From Candidatus Methanophagales archaeon (GTDB taxonomy: Archaea; Halobacteriota; Syntropharchaeia; Alkanophagales; Methanospirareceae), in assembly GCA_021159475.1 (NCBI GenBank), contig JAGGRS010000069.1:1-7666 (forward strand): a stretch of DNA of 7,666 nucleotides. Direction: 5' to 3'. The notes under the pieces were generated by a model. The model was not told where the DNA came from, searched no databases, and saw only the letters and a program-made list of their open reading frames with translations. This document shows, one piece after another, positions 1 to 7,587 of this stretch. The position numbers and the translations under genes are program-made. Within the stretch, counting starts at the first letter, position 1, and every line of letters begins with the position of its first letter.

Positions 1-2
1 AG

Positions 3-149
3 CAGAGGAAGCGGGTATTTGAAGCTGAGCAGTACAGGGGGATAGCAGCGGAGAAGGCTGAGAAGATTGCAGATTACTGGGATAAGGTGCTGTTTAAGGG
101 TGGTGATGAGAATAAGAATATTAATGAGTCAGAAAGAATGAGGAGATGA
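3..149 (+). CDS. C-terminal end of an unrecognised charged protein (5' end outside window)
   Basis: An open frame enters from the left edge and runs 48 codons to a TGA at 147-149. It is the only one of the three plus frames still open at the edge for this length. The peptide is highly charged and probably helical (KRVFEAEQYRGIAAEKAEKI is the core), with an Asn/Glu/Arg-rich polar tail ending in SERMRR. There is no membrane segment or recognisable motif. I do not recognise the family. It lies about 90 bp upstream of another plus-strand gene start at 242, so the two may once have formed one accessory cluster. Helix propensity and the absence of stops support real coding, but the fragment is short. 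Confidence 0.5.
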   Translation, partial: QRKRVFEAEQYRGIAAEKAEKIADYWDKVLFKGGDENKNINESERMRR

Positions 150-193
150 ACACGTGTGAACTGGCGTCTGTAAATGGTCGCTTTATGGTGAGC

Positions 194-203
194 AAATTTA
201 TAA
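194..203 (+). promoter_or_regulatory. Putative archaeal TATA box ahead of the truncated gene start at 242
   Basis: The AT-rich element AAATTTATAA lies about 43 bp before the ATG at 242. Transcription would start near 225, leaving a short leader that contains the purine-rich GGAAGGTGGTG (positions 227-237), a good Shine-Dalgarno match. The element is called from sequence and spacing only. Confidence 0.35.
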
Positions 204-241
204 TTGAACTCAACAACTATAAATAAGGAAGGTGGTGCATC

Positions 242-289
242 ATGCCTGATACTGAATTAATATGGCCTGATAAGAGAACCGAGGTTGAT
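242..289 (+). pseudogene. 5' stub of an unidentified gene, cut off by transposon-derived sequence
   Basis: A strong ribosome-binding site (GGAAGGTGGTG) sits just before an ATG that opens the peptide MPDTELIWPDKRTEVDR. After about 16 codons the DNA becomes the antisense of IS630 transposase coding sequence, and the plus frame meets a stop at 335-337. The good translation signal followed by abrupt transposase homology suggests a gene disrupted by insertion, with only its start left. The LIWPxKRTEVDR start faintly recalls N-termini of some DNA methyltransferases, which would suit the nearby restriction relic, but this is memory-based and weak. Alternatively, the stub is the degenerate outer end of the insertion element. 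Confidence 0.35.
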
Positions 290-722
290 AGAATATTCTC
301 AATTTATCCAGAAAATCTGCCGTTTTTTCCCGATTGAACCAATCAGTCATCATAGTAATAACCTTCCCCATAGGTCGCACAACTGCGGTGTAAAATAGGA
401 TCTTCTTGCTTGGAGAAGTAGATTCTACCTCAGCACCAATCGGAGACCAAATACGCCCGAGTGAGGCATCACACCATATCTGACCTTCATCCACGTATAC
501 AGTTACACTCCGTGGAGAACGGTTCTTTTCGAGCTCTTGCAGATCTTTTGCGAATCTTTTCTGCTTTTCAGGGTCTGCTTTTTTAAACTTCTTCCTCGCC
601 CTTTTCAGCTCGAAGCCGAGTCTGTGGAGGTATCGAATAGCCGTTCTGATGGATATCCTCTTACCAAAACGCTCGTATACGAAGGCTGCCACGAGACGCC
701 CAGTCCATCTCCCATTTTGGAT
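285..722 (-). pseudogene. IS630-type DDE transposase, truncated at both ends
   Basis: Reading leftward from 722, the frame begins after a TAG (723-725) with NGRWTGRLVAAFVYERFG, typical of the helix-turn-helix/linker segment of IS630 transposases. The first recognisable start codon is a GTG at 692. It continues through RTAIRYLHRLGF, a basic helical linker, and VTVYVDEGQIWCDASLGR, which carries the first catalytic Asp (residue 68 counted from the GTG). It then reads GKVITMMTDWFN and TADFLDKLRIFY. Homology stops abruptly at the Tyr codon 288-290. The DNAPxH block with the second Asp and the final Glu block are absent, as are the roughly 100 N-terminal residues. It cannot be an active transposase. 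A sharp 3' junction and lost 5' part argue for deletion on both sides rather than sequence error. Confidence 0.85.
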
Positions 723-750
723 CTATTTTTAACATTTTTTCTTATTTCTT

Positions 751-779
751 AACTTAGTGTCTACTTTTGGGAGTGCACC
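751..779. repeat. Candidate terminal inverted repeat of the IS630 remnant
   Basis: The 29 bp running from AACTTAGTGTC to GGGAGTGCACC mark the switch from IS630-type sequence to HsdR-like coding. The position upstream of the transposase reading direction fits the 5' terminal repeat. A clean inverted partner was not found at the other end, so the call rests on position and on the homology break. Confidence 0.4.
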
Positions 780-780
780 C

Positions 781-995
781 CGTATCTCTTCATCTTTCTT
801 CAACAAATGAACCGCGATAAACGTTTTTCCTGAGCCAGAAGAGTAAACGAAAGGAACATTGTTCAAGCGAGCATATCGCTTTGCCTGCTCCAGCCCTTTA
901 TCTGGCGGTTCGGTATTTTTCTTTGCCTCAAGTAGTGCAACCGCTATAGGCTCACGAAGTTTTGCCCTTGTATCTGCTTCGCTCAATATCTCCAT
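781..995 (-). pseudogene. hsdR: Type I restriction enzyme HsdR relic with two in-frame internal deletions, 3' end replaced by IS
   Basis: The frame starts at an ATG 25 bp beyond the gyrB stop. It opens with SEADTRAKL, the usual start of HsdR, then jumps directly to PIAVALLEAKKNTEPP and GLEQAKRYARLNNVPFVYSS. This second block includes the E-x-K part (E23, K25) of the PD-(D/E)XK nuclease. The frame jumps again to GSGKTFIAVHLLKK, the Walker A block of the helicase motor. In intact members of this family roughly 50 residues separate the first two blocks and around 100 the last two, so two stretches are missing while the frame is kept. The upstream nuclease Asp is lost. After IRG the frame runs into the IS630 end (ALPKVDTKLRN) and stops at 729-731. 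No function is expected. No hsdS or hsdM is present here. Confidence 0.8.
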
Positions 996-1020
996 ACTGA
1001 ATGCTCTATTCTACATGAGA

Positions 1021-2956
<1,936 letters not shown>

Positions 2957-2993
2957 CTTAATCCATTTGTGGTAGTAAAGGCAAAGGGCAGAG

Positions 2994-3002
2994 CGGAGAG
3001 AG
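2994..3002 (+). promoter_or_regulatory. Shine-Dalgarno sequence fixing the dehydrogenase start
   Basis: CGGAGAGAG lies directly before the ATG at 3003, with GGAG four bases from the start codon. It supports initiation at 3003 and contrasts with the leader-poor gyrB on the other side of the same gap. Confidence 0.5.
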
Positions 3003-4133
3003 ATGAAACAGGGTTATAAGATTGCGGTATTCGGTGGTGATGGCATCGGACCGGAAGTGATAAGAGAGGGTAAGAAGGTGCTGGAAGCGGTATCAGAGCG
3101 TGAGAATTTCGAACTCCAGTGGATTGACTATCCAAACGGTGGCGAGCACTATCTGAGAACCGGGGAGTTGCTCAGTGAAGGGACATTGAAGGAGTTAGAG
3201 CGGTGTGATGCGATATATTTTGGAAGTATAGGGGACCCGAGGGTGGAGCCAGGTATTTTAGAACGTGGCATCCTGCTTACACTCAGGTTCTACTTCGACC
3301 AGTATGTGAACTTGAGACCGGTGAAGCTCCTGGAGGGCGTGCCTTCGCCTCTCGCTCATCATGGGCATGATATTGACTTCATGGTTGTGCGCGAGAACAC
3401 GGAGGATTTCTATGTCAGTATCGGCGGTAGGGTGAAGGGCAATAAGAGCAGTAAAGAAGTGGAATTGATAAGGAACCTCTATAACATCAAGTTCAAACTG
3501 GACATAGAGAGCGATGCAGATGAACTCGCATATCAAATCGGGGTAATAACCCGCGAGGGCTGTGAACGCGTGATGAGGTTCGCATTTGAACTTGCGAGGA
3601 AGACCGGTAAGAAGCGGGTGACGAGTGTGGACAAGGCGAACGTATTGACAGAGGGCTATGGATTCTGGCGTGAGGTATTCAATGATGTGGCGAAGGACTA
3701 TCCAGATATAGAGACCGAGTTCAACTACGTGGATGCGATGTGCATGTGGCTGGTTAAGAATCCCGAGTGGTATAAGGTCGTTGTTGCGCCAAATATGTTC
3801 GGTGATATTATTACAGACCTCGGTGCAATGATTCAGGGCGGTCTCGGACTTGCCCCGGGTGCGAATATAAACCCGGATGGCGTATCCATGTTCGAGCCCA
3901 TTCATGGTTCCGCACCAAAATACAGTGGCAAAGGCGTTAGCAATCCAATTGCCACGATATGGGCAGGTGCGATGCTACTGGAGAATATAGGTGAGAGCCG
4001 TGCATCTGAAATCGTTTTACATGCGATAGAAGCAGTTCTGCGAGATGGCAAAGTCAGGACATACGATCTCGGTGGCAAATCAAAGACCAGTGAGGTTGGT
4101 GATGCTATTGTTAGTGCGATAAAGGCTGTTTAG
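3003..4133 (+). CDS. Isocitrate/isopropylmalate/tartrate-family beta-decarboxylating dehydrogenase, probably NADP-dependent
   Basis: This metal-dependent enzyme oxidises and decarboxylates a 2-hydroxy acid. The family is certain, the substrate is not. Visible residues: the opening [14 protein letters not shown]95, R105 and R130 for the substrate carboxylates; ENTEDFY with catalytic Y137; TSVDKANVL with catalytic K211; and metal Asp D244, D268 and D272 ([13 protein letters not shown]). The substrate loop [17 protein letters not shown] resembles D-malate/tartrate dehydrogenase. The Ser and Asn that isocitrate dehydrogenase uses for the gamma-carboxylate are Gly/Leu-like here. The coenzyme region reads [15 protein letters not shown] (K306, Y307) and TYDLGG (Y354), matching NADP-type isocitrate dehydrogenase (K344, Y345, Y391 in E. 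coli) rather than the Asp of NAD-dependent isopropylmalate dehydrogenase. The insert at 145-182 is isocitrate dehydrogenase-like in length. It is complete at 376 residues. Candidates are D-malate, tartrate, isopropylmalate, homoisocitrate-like or isocitrate activity. Confidence 0.9.
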   Translation: MKQGYKIAVFGGDGIGPEVIREGKKVLEAVSERENFELQWIDYPNGGEHYLRTGELLSEGTLKELERCDAIYFGSIGDPRVEPGILERGILLTLRFYFDQYVNLRPVKLLEGVPSPLAHHGHDIDFMVVRENTEDFYVSIGGRVKGNKSSKEVELIRNLYNIKFKLDIESDADELAYQIGVITREGCERVMRFAFELARKTGKKRVTSVDKANVLTEGYGFWREVFNDVAKDYPDIETEFNYVDAMCMWLVKNPEWYKVVVAPNMFGDIITDLGAMIQGGLGLAPGANINPDGVSMFEPIHGSAPKYSGKGVSNPIATIWAGAMLLENIGESRASEIVLHAIEAVLRDGKVRTYDLGGKSKTSEVGDAIVSAIKAV

Positions 4134-4147
4134 AAACCAAAAAGATA

Positions 4148-4157
4148 TTTTAATAAA
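4148..4157 (+). promoter_or_regulatory. TATA box for a leaderless gap-pgk transcript
   Basis: TTTAATAAAT is centred about 24-26 bp before the gap ATG at 4176, so transcription would begin at or within a base or two of the start codon. No Shine-Dalgarno sequence is present between the box and the ATG, as expected for a leaderless mRNA. The 42 bp gap after the previous stop leaves room for this independent promoter. Confidence 0.6.
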
Positions 4158-4175
4158 TAACTGGAATAAAATTAC

Positions 4176-5183
4176 ATGAGAGTAGCAATAAATGGTTGGG
4201 GGAGAATAGGCAGGATAGTATTTAGAGCTGCATTAAAAAATGATGCAGATATAGATTTCGTGGCAATAAATACTCATGCGGCAGAGGCGAACTGGATGGC
4301 GCATCTGTTAAAGCATGATTCTGTGCATGGCGTCTGCGACTGCGATATAGAGGCGGAGAAGGACAGGCTGATAGTGAACGGCAAGGAGATACCGATATTC
4401 GCGGAGACGGAGCCTGATAAATTGCCATGGGGCGAATTGGGTGTGGATGTGGTGGTGGAATCAACGGGTAAGTTCAGAAGTCGGGAAGACGCATCAAAGC
4501 ATATCTCCGCCGGCTGCAAAAAAGTTATAATAACCGCACCGGCGAAAGACCCCGATGTGACCGTTGTGCCCGGCGTCAATGACGAGATGTATGACCCCGC
4601 ATCACATAATATCATATCCCTCGCCAGTTGCACCACCAATTGCTTAGCGCCGGTAGCGAAGGTGCTGGAGGACGAGTTCGGAATAACAAAAGCGTTCATG
4701 ACCACCGTCCACTCATATACGAGCGACCAGAGATTGCTTGATGGCAGGCATCGCGATTTGAGACGTGCTCGTTCGGCTGCAATGTCAATAGTGCCGACGA
4801 CGACCGGTGCAGCGGCGGCGATAGGGGTGGTAATGCCCTCCCTTGCCGGTAAGATGGACGGCATATCGCTCCGTGTGCCCACTTTCGATGCCTCTATTGT
4901 TGACCTCGTGGCTGAGGTTGGGCGAGAAGTGAACCCGGAGGAGGTGAACCAAGCCTTTGAAGCGGCATCAAAGGGCTCTCTGAAAGGTATTCTCAGCATC
5001 ACTTACGAGCCCCTTGTATCCATAGATTACATCGGCACGAATTACTCCGCGGTTGTTGATGCCGGTTACACGAATGTGCGTGGCGGTAACCTGGTGAAGG
5101 TGCTCGCGTGGTATGACAACGAGTGGGGATATTCATGCAGGGTGGTGGACATGCTGAAGCGGATAGAAGAGAAGGGGTTCTAA
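4176..5183 (+). CDS. gap: Glyceraldehyde-3-phosphate dehydrogenase, bacterial (class I) type
   Basis: This enzyme interconverts glyceraldehyde 3-phosphate and 1,3-bisphosphoglycerate in the cytoplasm. It is the bacterial/eukaryotic class I enzyme, not the divergent archaeal class II form: NGWGRIGR Rossmann start, SLASCTTNCLAP with catalytic C152, TTVHSYTSDQRLLDG with H179, RRARSAAMSIVPTTTGAA, and WYDNEWGYS near the end. At 335 residues it is full length. Two residues that select NAD are altered. The Asp after the second beta strand is T33 (AINTHAAEAN), with one extra residue in that loop. The Pro usually found in the LDxPHKDLRRAR segment is R191 (LLDGRHRDLRRAR). Both changes point to NADP or dual use, by analogy with known NADP-type GAPDHs. 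It is the first gene of an operon with pgk, 17 bp apart. The start is fixed by homology at residue 1 and by the TATA spacing. Confidence 0.96.
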   Translation: MRVAINGWGRIGRIVFRAALKNDADIDFVAINTHAAEANWMAHLLKHDSVHGVCDCDIEAEKDRLIVNGKEIPIFAETEPDKLPWGELGVDVVVESTGKFRSREDASKHISAGCKKVIITAPAKDPDVTVVPGVNDEMYDPASHNIISLASCTTNCLAPVAKVLEDEFGITKAFMTTVHSYTSDQRLLDGRHRDLRRARSAAMSIVPTTTGAAAAIGVVMPSLAGKMDGISLRVPTFDASIVDLVAEVGREVNPEEVNQAFEAASKGSLKGILSITYEPLVSIDYIGTNYSAVVDAGYTNVRGGNLVKVLAWYDNEWGYSCRVVDMLKRIEEKGF

Positions 5184-5186
5184 TAA

Positions 5187-5200
5187 AAGGGGGGAAAGTG
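5187..5200 (+). promoter_or_regulatory. Ribosome-binding site that sets the pgk start
   Basis: The purine run AAGGGGGGAAAGTG fills the 17 bp between the gap stop and the ATG at 5201. It supports 5201 as the start. An upstream in-frame ATG at 5123 would overlap gap by about 60 bases and add 26 residues with no counterpart in the family. Confidence 0.6.
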
Positions 5201-6415
5201 ATGAATGAGGATTTAAAGGAGTTCCTTACTATTGACGATCTCGACGTGGAAGGTAAGACGGTCTTCTTCAGGGCTGATATAAACACGGTGGTTGTAGACG
5301 GGAAAGTGCAGATGAAGGAGCGGATAAAGGAGAACGCAAAGACGATTCGTGAACTCTCAGCAAAAGAGGCGAAGGTTGTTATTCTCGCACACCAGGGTCG
5401 TCCGGGAGGTGCGGATTTCCTGCCTCTGGAACAGCATGCGGAATTACTGAGGAACTTCGTTGACTTGAGGTATATTGATGACGTAATGGGACCAGCGGCG
5501 CGCGATGCGATAAGAAAGCTCAGCGATGGTGAAGTGCTGCTACTTGATAATGTGAGGCTACTTGCGGAAGAGACGCTTCAGAGGACGCCGGAGGAGCATG
5601 CAAAATCAATATTCGTGCAGAAACTCGCTCCACTCGCCGATATCTACATAAATGATGCTTTCTCAGTGGCACACAGGTCGCATGCATCGGTGGTGGGCTT
5701 CCCGGTGGTGCTGGAATCGGGCATAGGGCGATTGATGGAGCGTGAGTTGAGAGCACTGCGAAGGGCGGTCCATAGTATAAGGAGACCCTGCATCTATGTT
5801 CTCGGCGGTGTGAAGTCCGAGGAGGTATTTGATGTGATGGAACACACGTTGAAGCGGGGTAAAGTGAATAAGATACTCACCGCGGGCACTCTTGGCACCT
5901 TATTCCTGTATGCACGCGATATAATCGAGCCGAGCGAAGAGGATAAGAGGAACAGGAAGTTCATGGAGAACCTGGCGAGGGCGAAGCGGATTCTGGAGCT
6001 CGGGGATGACAAGATAAAGTGCCCGAAGGATGTTGCAGTGGAGGTGAATGGTAAGAGGAGGGAGATACCCGCTAATTCTGTAAAGCCGGAGCAGAAGGTG
6101 TATGATATAGGGGAGGAGACGGCGAAGGAGTATGCGGAGGAGATAAAAGGAGCGAGGACGGTGATAATGAAGGGACCTGCGGGCTGGTATGAGCGTGAGG
6201 CTTTCCGAAAGGGTACAGAGGAGATACTGCGTGCGCTCGCATCCTCTGATGCTTTCTCGCTCATCGGCGGTGGGCATACCTCGGCTGCTATGAGCACGCT
6301 TGGAATAAACAAGCAGAAGTTACCACATACGCATGTCAGCCTTGCGGGAGGTGCATTCTTACACTATCTACTGGAGAAGAATCTGCCGGGGATAGAGGTA
6401 TTGAAGAGATACTGA
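5201..6415 (+). CDS. pgk: Phosphoglycerate kinase, archaeal type
   Basis: This enzyme transfers phosphate between 1,3-bisphosphoglycerate and ADP, the step next to GAPDH. In an organism living on C1 units or alkanes it probably runs toward gluconeogenesis. Motifs in order, numbered from the 5201 start: VFFRADINTVV (21-31), corresponding to the RVDFNVP block; HQGRPGG (64-70); DNVRLL (116-121); INDAFSVAHRSHAS (150-163), the substrate-binding block; LGGVKSEE (201-208); KGPAGWYE (324-331); and GGGHTSAAM (356-364), the nucleotide-binding glycine block. At 404 residues it is a normal archaeal length. The EEKRNRK-like charged insertions and HQGRP instead of HLGRP fit archaeal PGKs. It is translationally close to gap (17 bp) and ends in a hairpin shared with the convergent mtd. 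Confidence 0.96.
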   Translation: MNEDLKEFLTIDDLDVEGKTVFFRADINTVVVDGKVQMKERIKENAKTIRELSAKEAKVVILAHQGRPGGADFLPLEQHAELLRNFVDLRYIDDVMGPAARDAIRKLSDGEVLLLDNVRLLAEETLQRTPEEHAKSIFVQKLAPLADIYINDAFSVAHRSHASVVGFPVVLESGIGRLMERELRALRRAVHSIRRPCIYVLGGVKSEEVFDVMEHTLKRGKVNKILTAGTLGTLFLYARDIIEPSEEDKRNRKFMENLARAKRILELGDDKIKCPKDVAVEVNGKRREIPANSVKPEQKVYDIGEETAKEYAEEIKGARTVIMKGPAGWYEREAFRKGTEEILRALASSDAFSLIGGGHTSAAMSTLGINKQKLPHTHVSLAGGAFLHYLLEKNLPGIEVLKRY

Positions 6416-6428
6416 TATGATATTGAGT

Positions 6429-6453
6429 GCCGGGTGTGAATCACGCACCCGGC
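6429..6453. terminator. Hairpin between convergent pgk and mtd
   Basis: GCCGGGTGTG and CGCACCCGGC form a 10-bp stem with one G-T pair and a 5-base loop (AATCA). The stem begins 14 bp after the pgk stop and overlaps the last codons of mtd, whose TGA lies at the loop. On the plus strand a pyrimidine-rich TTCTCT stretch follows, but there is no clean T-run. A bidirectional terminator or 3' end stabiliser is the likely role. Confidence 0.5.
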
Positions 6454-7268
6454 TTCTCTAACAGTTTCTCCTTGCTCCTTAGCTCGCCGCTCCTCGCATG
6501 CGGCTCACGAACCAGTCTATCTGCCTGTTTCTCCATCTCCCTCGCTTCAAAAGCGAGTTTCGATGCTTCTCGCAGCAATTCATGCGCCGCCGCCACCATC
6601 GGTATATAATCCGCGGGGTCCTTCATCACGAAACAACCGCGTGCATCCATCTCCGCTACACGTTCCAGCATATTATAAGCGGCAATTGCCTTCGCCTTCG
6701 CATACGGGTTCGAGAACTTAGCCCGCTCTACTGCTTCCTCGGCTGTCACTATCATCTGTGGCAATTTCGCCTCCTTACCCGCCTTCAACGCTTCTATAAC
6801 GCTGTCAATCTCCTCCTGCACCAGTCTCATAACGCCCGTGACCGATAGGACAGAAAGGACATCTGAATTGAAGATGCTCATCTCAACCGGGTCTAAAAAC
6901 TCGCGCCTCGCCCCTATCATCGGGTCACCTGGTATTATCAGATACCCGAAACCGTTCTCCTTCAGCTCGTTCACAGCCTTCTTCGCCGGACCGTCGGAGA
7001 TGACGATGCAGGGTTTACCACGCTCCTTCACCATCTCACGTGCGCGTTTAGGACCCGGTAGGGCGGCGTTTGGGCTTATCACCACCACCATATCAGGGTC
7101 CCATTCAAGTAGCCGCGCGGTATCGGCTGCGACTTCCGGCGTCATCTTCGCTCCCGTGCCCAGCACCCGAACGTCTATATCCTCCCTATCTGCTCGCTCA
7201 TCCAGCAAGAGGTCCACTATCCTTGAAGTGCCTATATTCCCCAACTTCACAAATCCTACTTTTAACAT
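6441..7268 (-). CDS. mtd: F420-dependent methylenetetrahydromethanopterin dehydrogenase
   Basis: Mtd reversibly converts methylene-H4MPT plus oxidised F420 to methenyl-H4MPT plus F420H2 in the cytoplasm, a central C1 step of methanogenesis and of anaerobic methane oxidation. Family blocks seen: KVGFVKLGNIGTSRIVDLLL near the N-terminus, DERADREDIDVRVLGTGAKM, GDPMIGARREFLDP, FNSDVLSVLSVTGVMRLVQ, NPYAKAKAIAAYNML, RGCFVMKDPADYIPMVAAAHE and REPHARSGE. These match methanogen Mtd along the whole length, and the size is normal at 275 residues. The start is taken at the ATG 7266-7268 (MLKVGF), with GTGAT a few bases upstream. An in-frame TTG two codons earlier (7272-7274) is possible but less likely. 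It stands alone, convergent with pgk, with its own TATA box near 7302. The gene is a strong marker for a methanogenic or methanotrophic archaeon. Confidence 0.96.
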   Translation of the reverse strand: MLKVGFVKLGNIGTSRIVDLLLDERADREDIDVRVLGTGAKMTPEVAADTARLLEWDPDMVVVISPNAALPGPKRAREMVKERGKPCIVISDGPAKKAVNELKENGFGYLIIPGDPMIGARREFLDPVEMSIFNSDVLSVLSVTGVMRLVQEEIDSVIEALKAGKEAKLPQMIVTAEEAVERAKFSNPYAKAKAIAAYNMLERVAEMDARGCFVMKDPADYIPMVAAAHELLREASKLAFEAREMEKQADRLVREPHARSGELRSKEKLLEKPGA

Positions 7269-7296
7269 CGGCAATCACGTTTTATGTGAGTGCGAA

Positions 7297-7307
7297 GATA
7301 TAAAAAA
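7297..7307 (-). promoter_or_regulatory. TATA box for mtd
   Basis: Read on the minus strand, TTTTTTATATC is centred about 34 bp before the ATG at 7268. The expected transcription start is near 7276, giving a leader of under 10 bases. This fits the very weak Shine-Dalgarno sequence. Confidence 0.5.
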
Positions 7308-7406
7308 CTTGCTATTTATGCGACTATGCAGGGGTAAAGGGATTGTGCACGTGAGGATTACACGGCATAGACCTGGCACAAACGGGAAGAGGAGGCTGAT
7401 GTGTGT

Positions 7407-7587
7407 AGCATCTGGTTGAGTATAACTTACAAGAAAGAGGCTTTTGAAAAAGCGGGAATAAAAGGAGCCTTATGCTCAGGCTAAAATTGTCTGATGCGTA
7501 AGAGGCAAAATTTATGACGTTGCAGTTGATTTACGCAAGAACTCGCCTACTTTCGGTAATTACGTAAGTGTAAACCTTTCAGTATGA
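7407..7587 (+). pseudogene. rmlC: rmlC relic (dTDP-4-dehydrorhamnose 3,5-epimerase) with internal deletion and nonsense codon
   Basis: Two pieces of the cupin epimerase of dTDP-rhamnose synthesis are visible in different frames. Positions 7407-7463 read SIWLSITYKKEAFEKAGIK, which fits the early part of RmlC. Positions 7462-7584 read KEPYAQAKIV, then TGA, then CVRGKIYDVAVDLRKNSP and TFGNYVSVNLSV, the strongly conserved RmlC core. Between the pieces, the FVQDN...GVLRGLHYQ stretch of about 20 residues is missing, and the frame changes at about 7461-7464. The TGA at 7492-7494 sits where intact proteins usually have Arg, so a CGA-to-TGA change is plausible. The relic ends just after the LS position and overlaps the next gene start. 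It cannot make an epimerase. No other rhamnose gene is in the window. Confidence 0.75.

Larger units (their letters stand above)
285..780 (-). mobile_element. Remnant of an IS630-family insertion sequence
   Basis: The element comprises the truncated transposase and a short segment up to about 780, where HsdR-like coding begins. Its outer segment (751-779) has the look of a terminal inverted repeat. The other terminal repeat is not clear: GGTGCA near 234 followed by GATACTGAATTA is only a loose match. Only about 500 bp of an element normally about 1.1 kb remains, so it is a dead, internally deleted copy. Boundaries are approximate. Confidence 0.6.

Noticed and set aside
232..258. Possible left terminal inverted repeat of the IS remnant (GGTGCA...GATACTGAATTA)
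   Set aside because: The match to the 751-779 end needs a four-base gap and several mismatches, and it overlaps a convincing ribosome-binding site and start codon.
3258..3905. Long minus-strand frame opposite the dehydrogenase gene
   Set aside because: Its peptide is a shadow of a gene with full family conservation on the plus strand, and it has no motif of its own.
4274..5002. Long minus-strand frame opposite gap
   Set aside because: Low-complexity Ser/Thr/Ala-rich shadow of the gap coding strand with no independent signals.
5123..5200. Longer pgk start adding 26 residues
   Set aside because: It would overlap the end of gap by about 60 bases. The extra residues match no PGK and the true start has a purine-rich ribosome-binding site.
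5794..6312. Minus-strand frame opposite pgk with hydrophobic stretches resembling a membrane protein
   Set aside because: The hydrophobicity arises from antisense of charged codons, and pgk is fully conserved across the region.
7269..7274. TTG start for mtd
   Set aside because: The ATG two codons later matches the usual start of the family; TTG remains only a formal possibility.
7318..7419. Small plus-strand frame MRLCRGKGIVHVRITRHRPG... ending at 7417-7419
   Set aside because: Only 33 codons, no recognised family, poor spacing from the TATA-like box and no clear ribosome-binding site. It may be more decayed sequence upstream of the rmlC relic, but I cannot support a gene.
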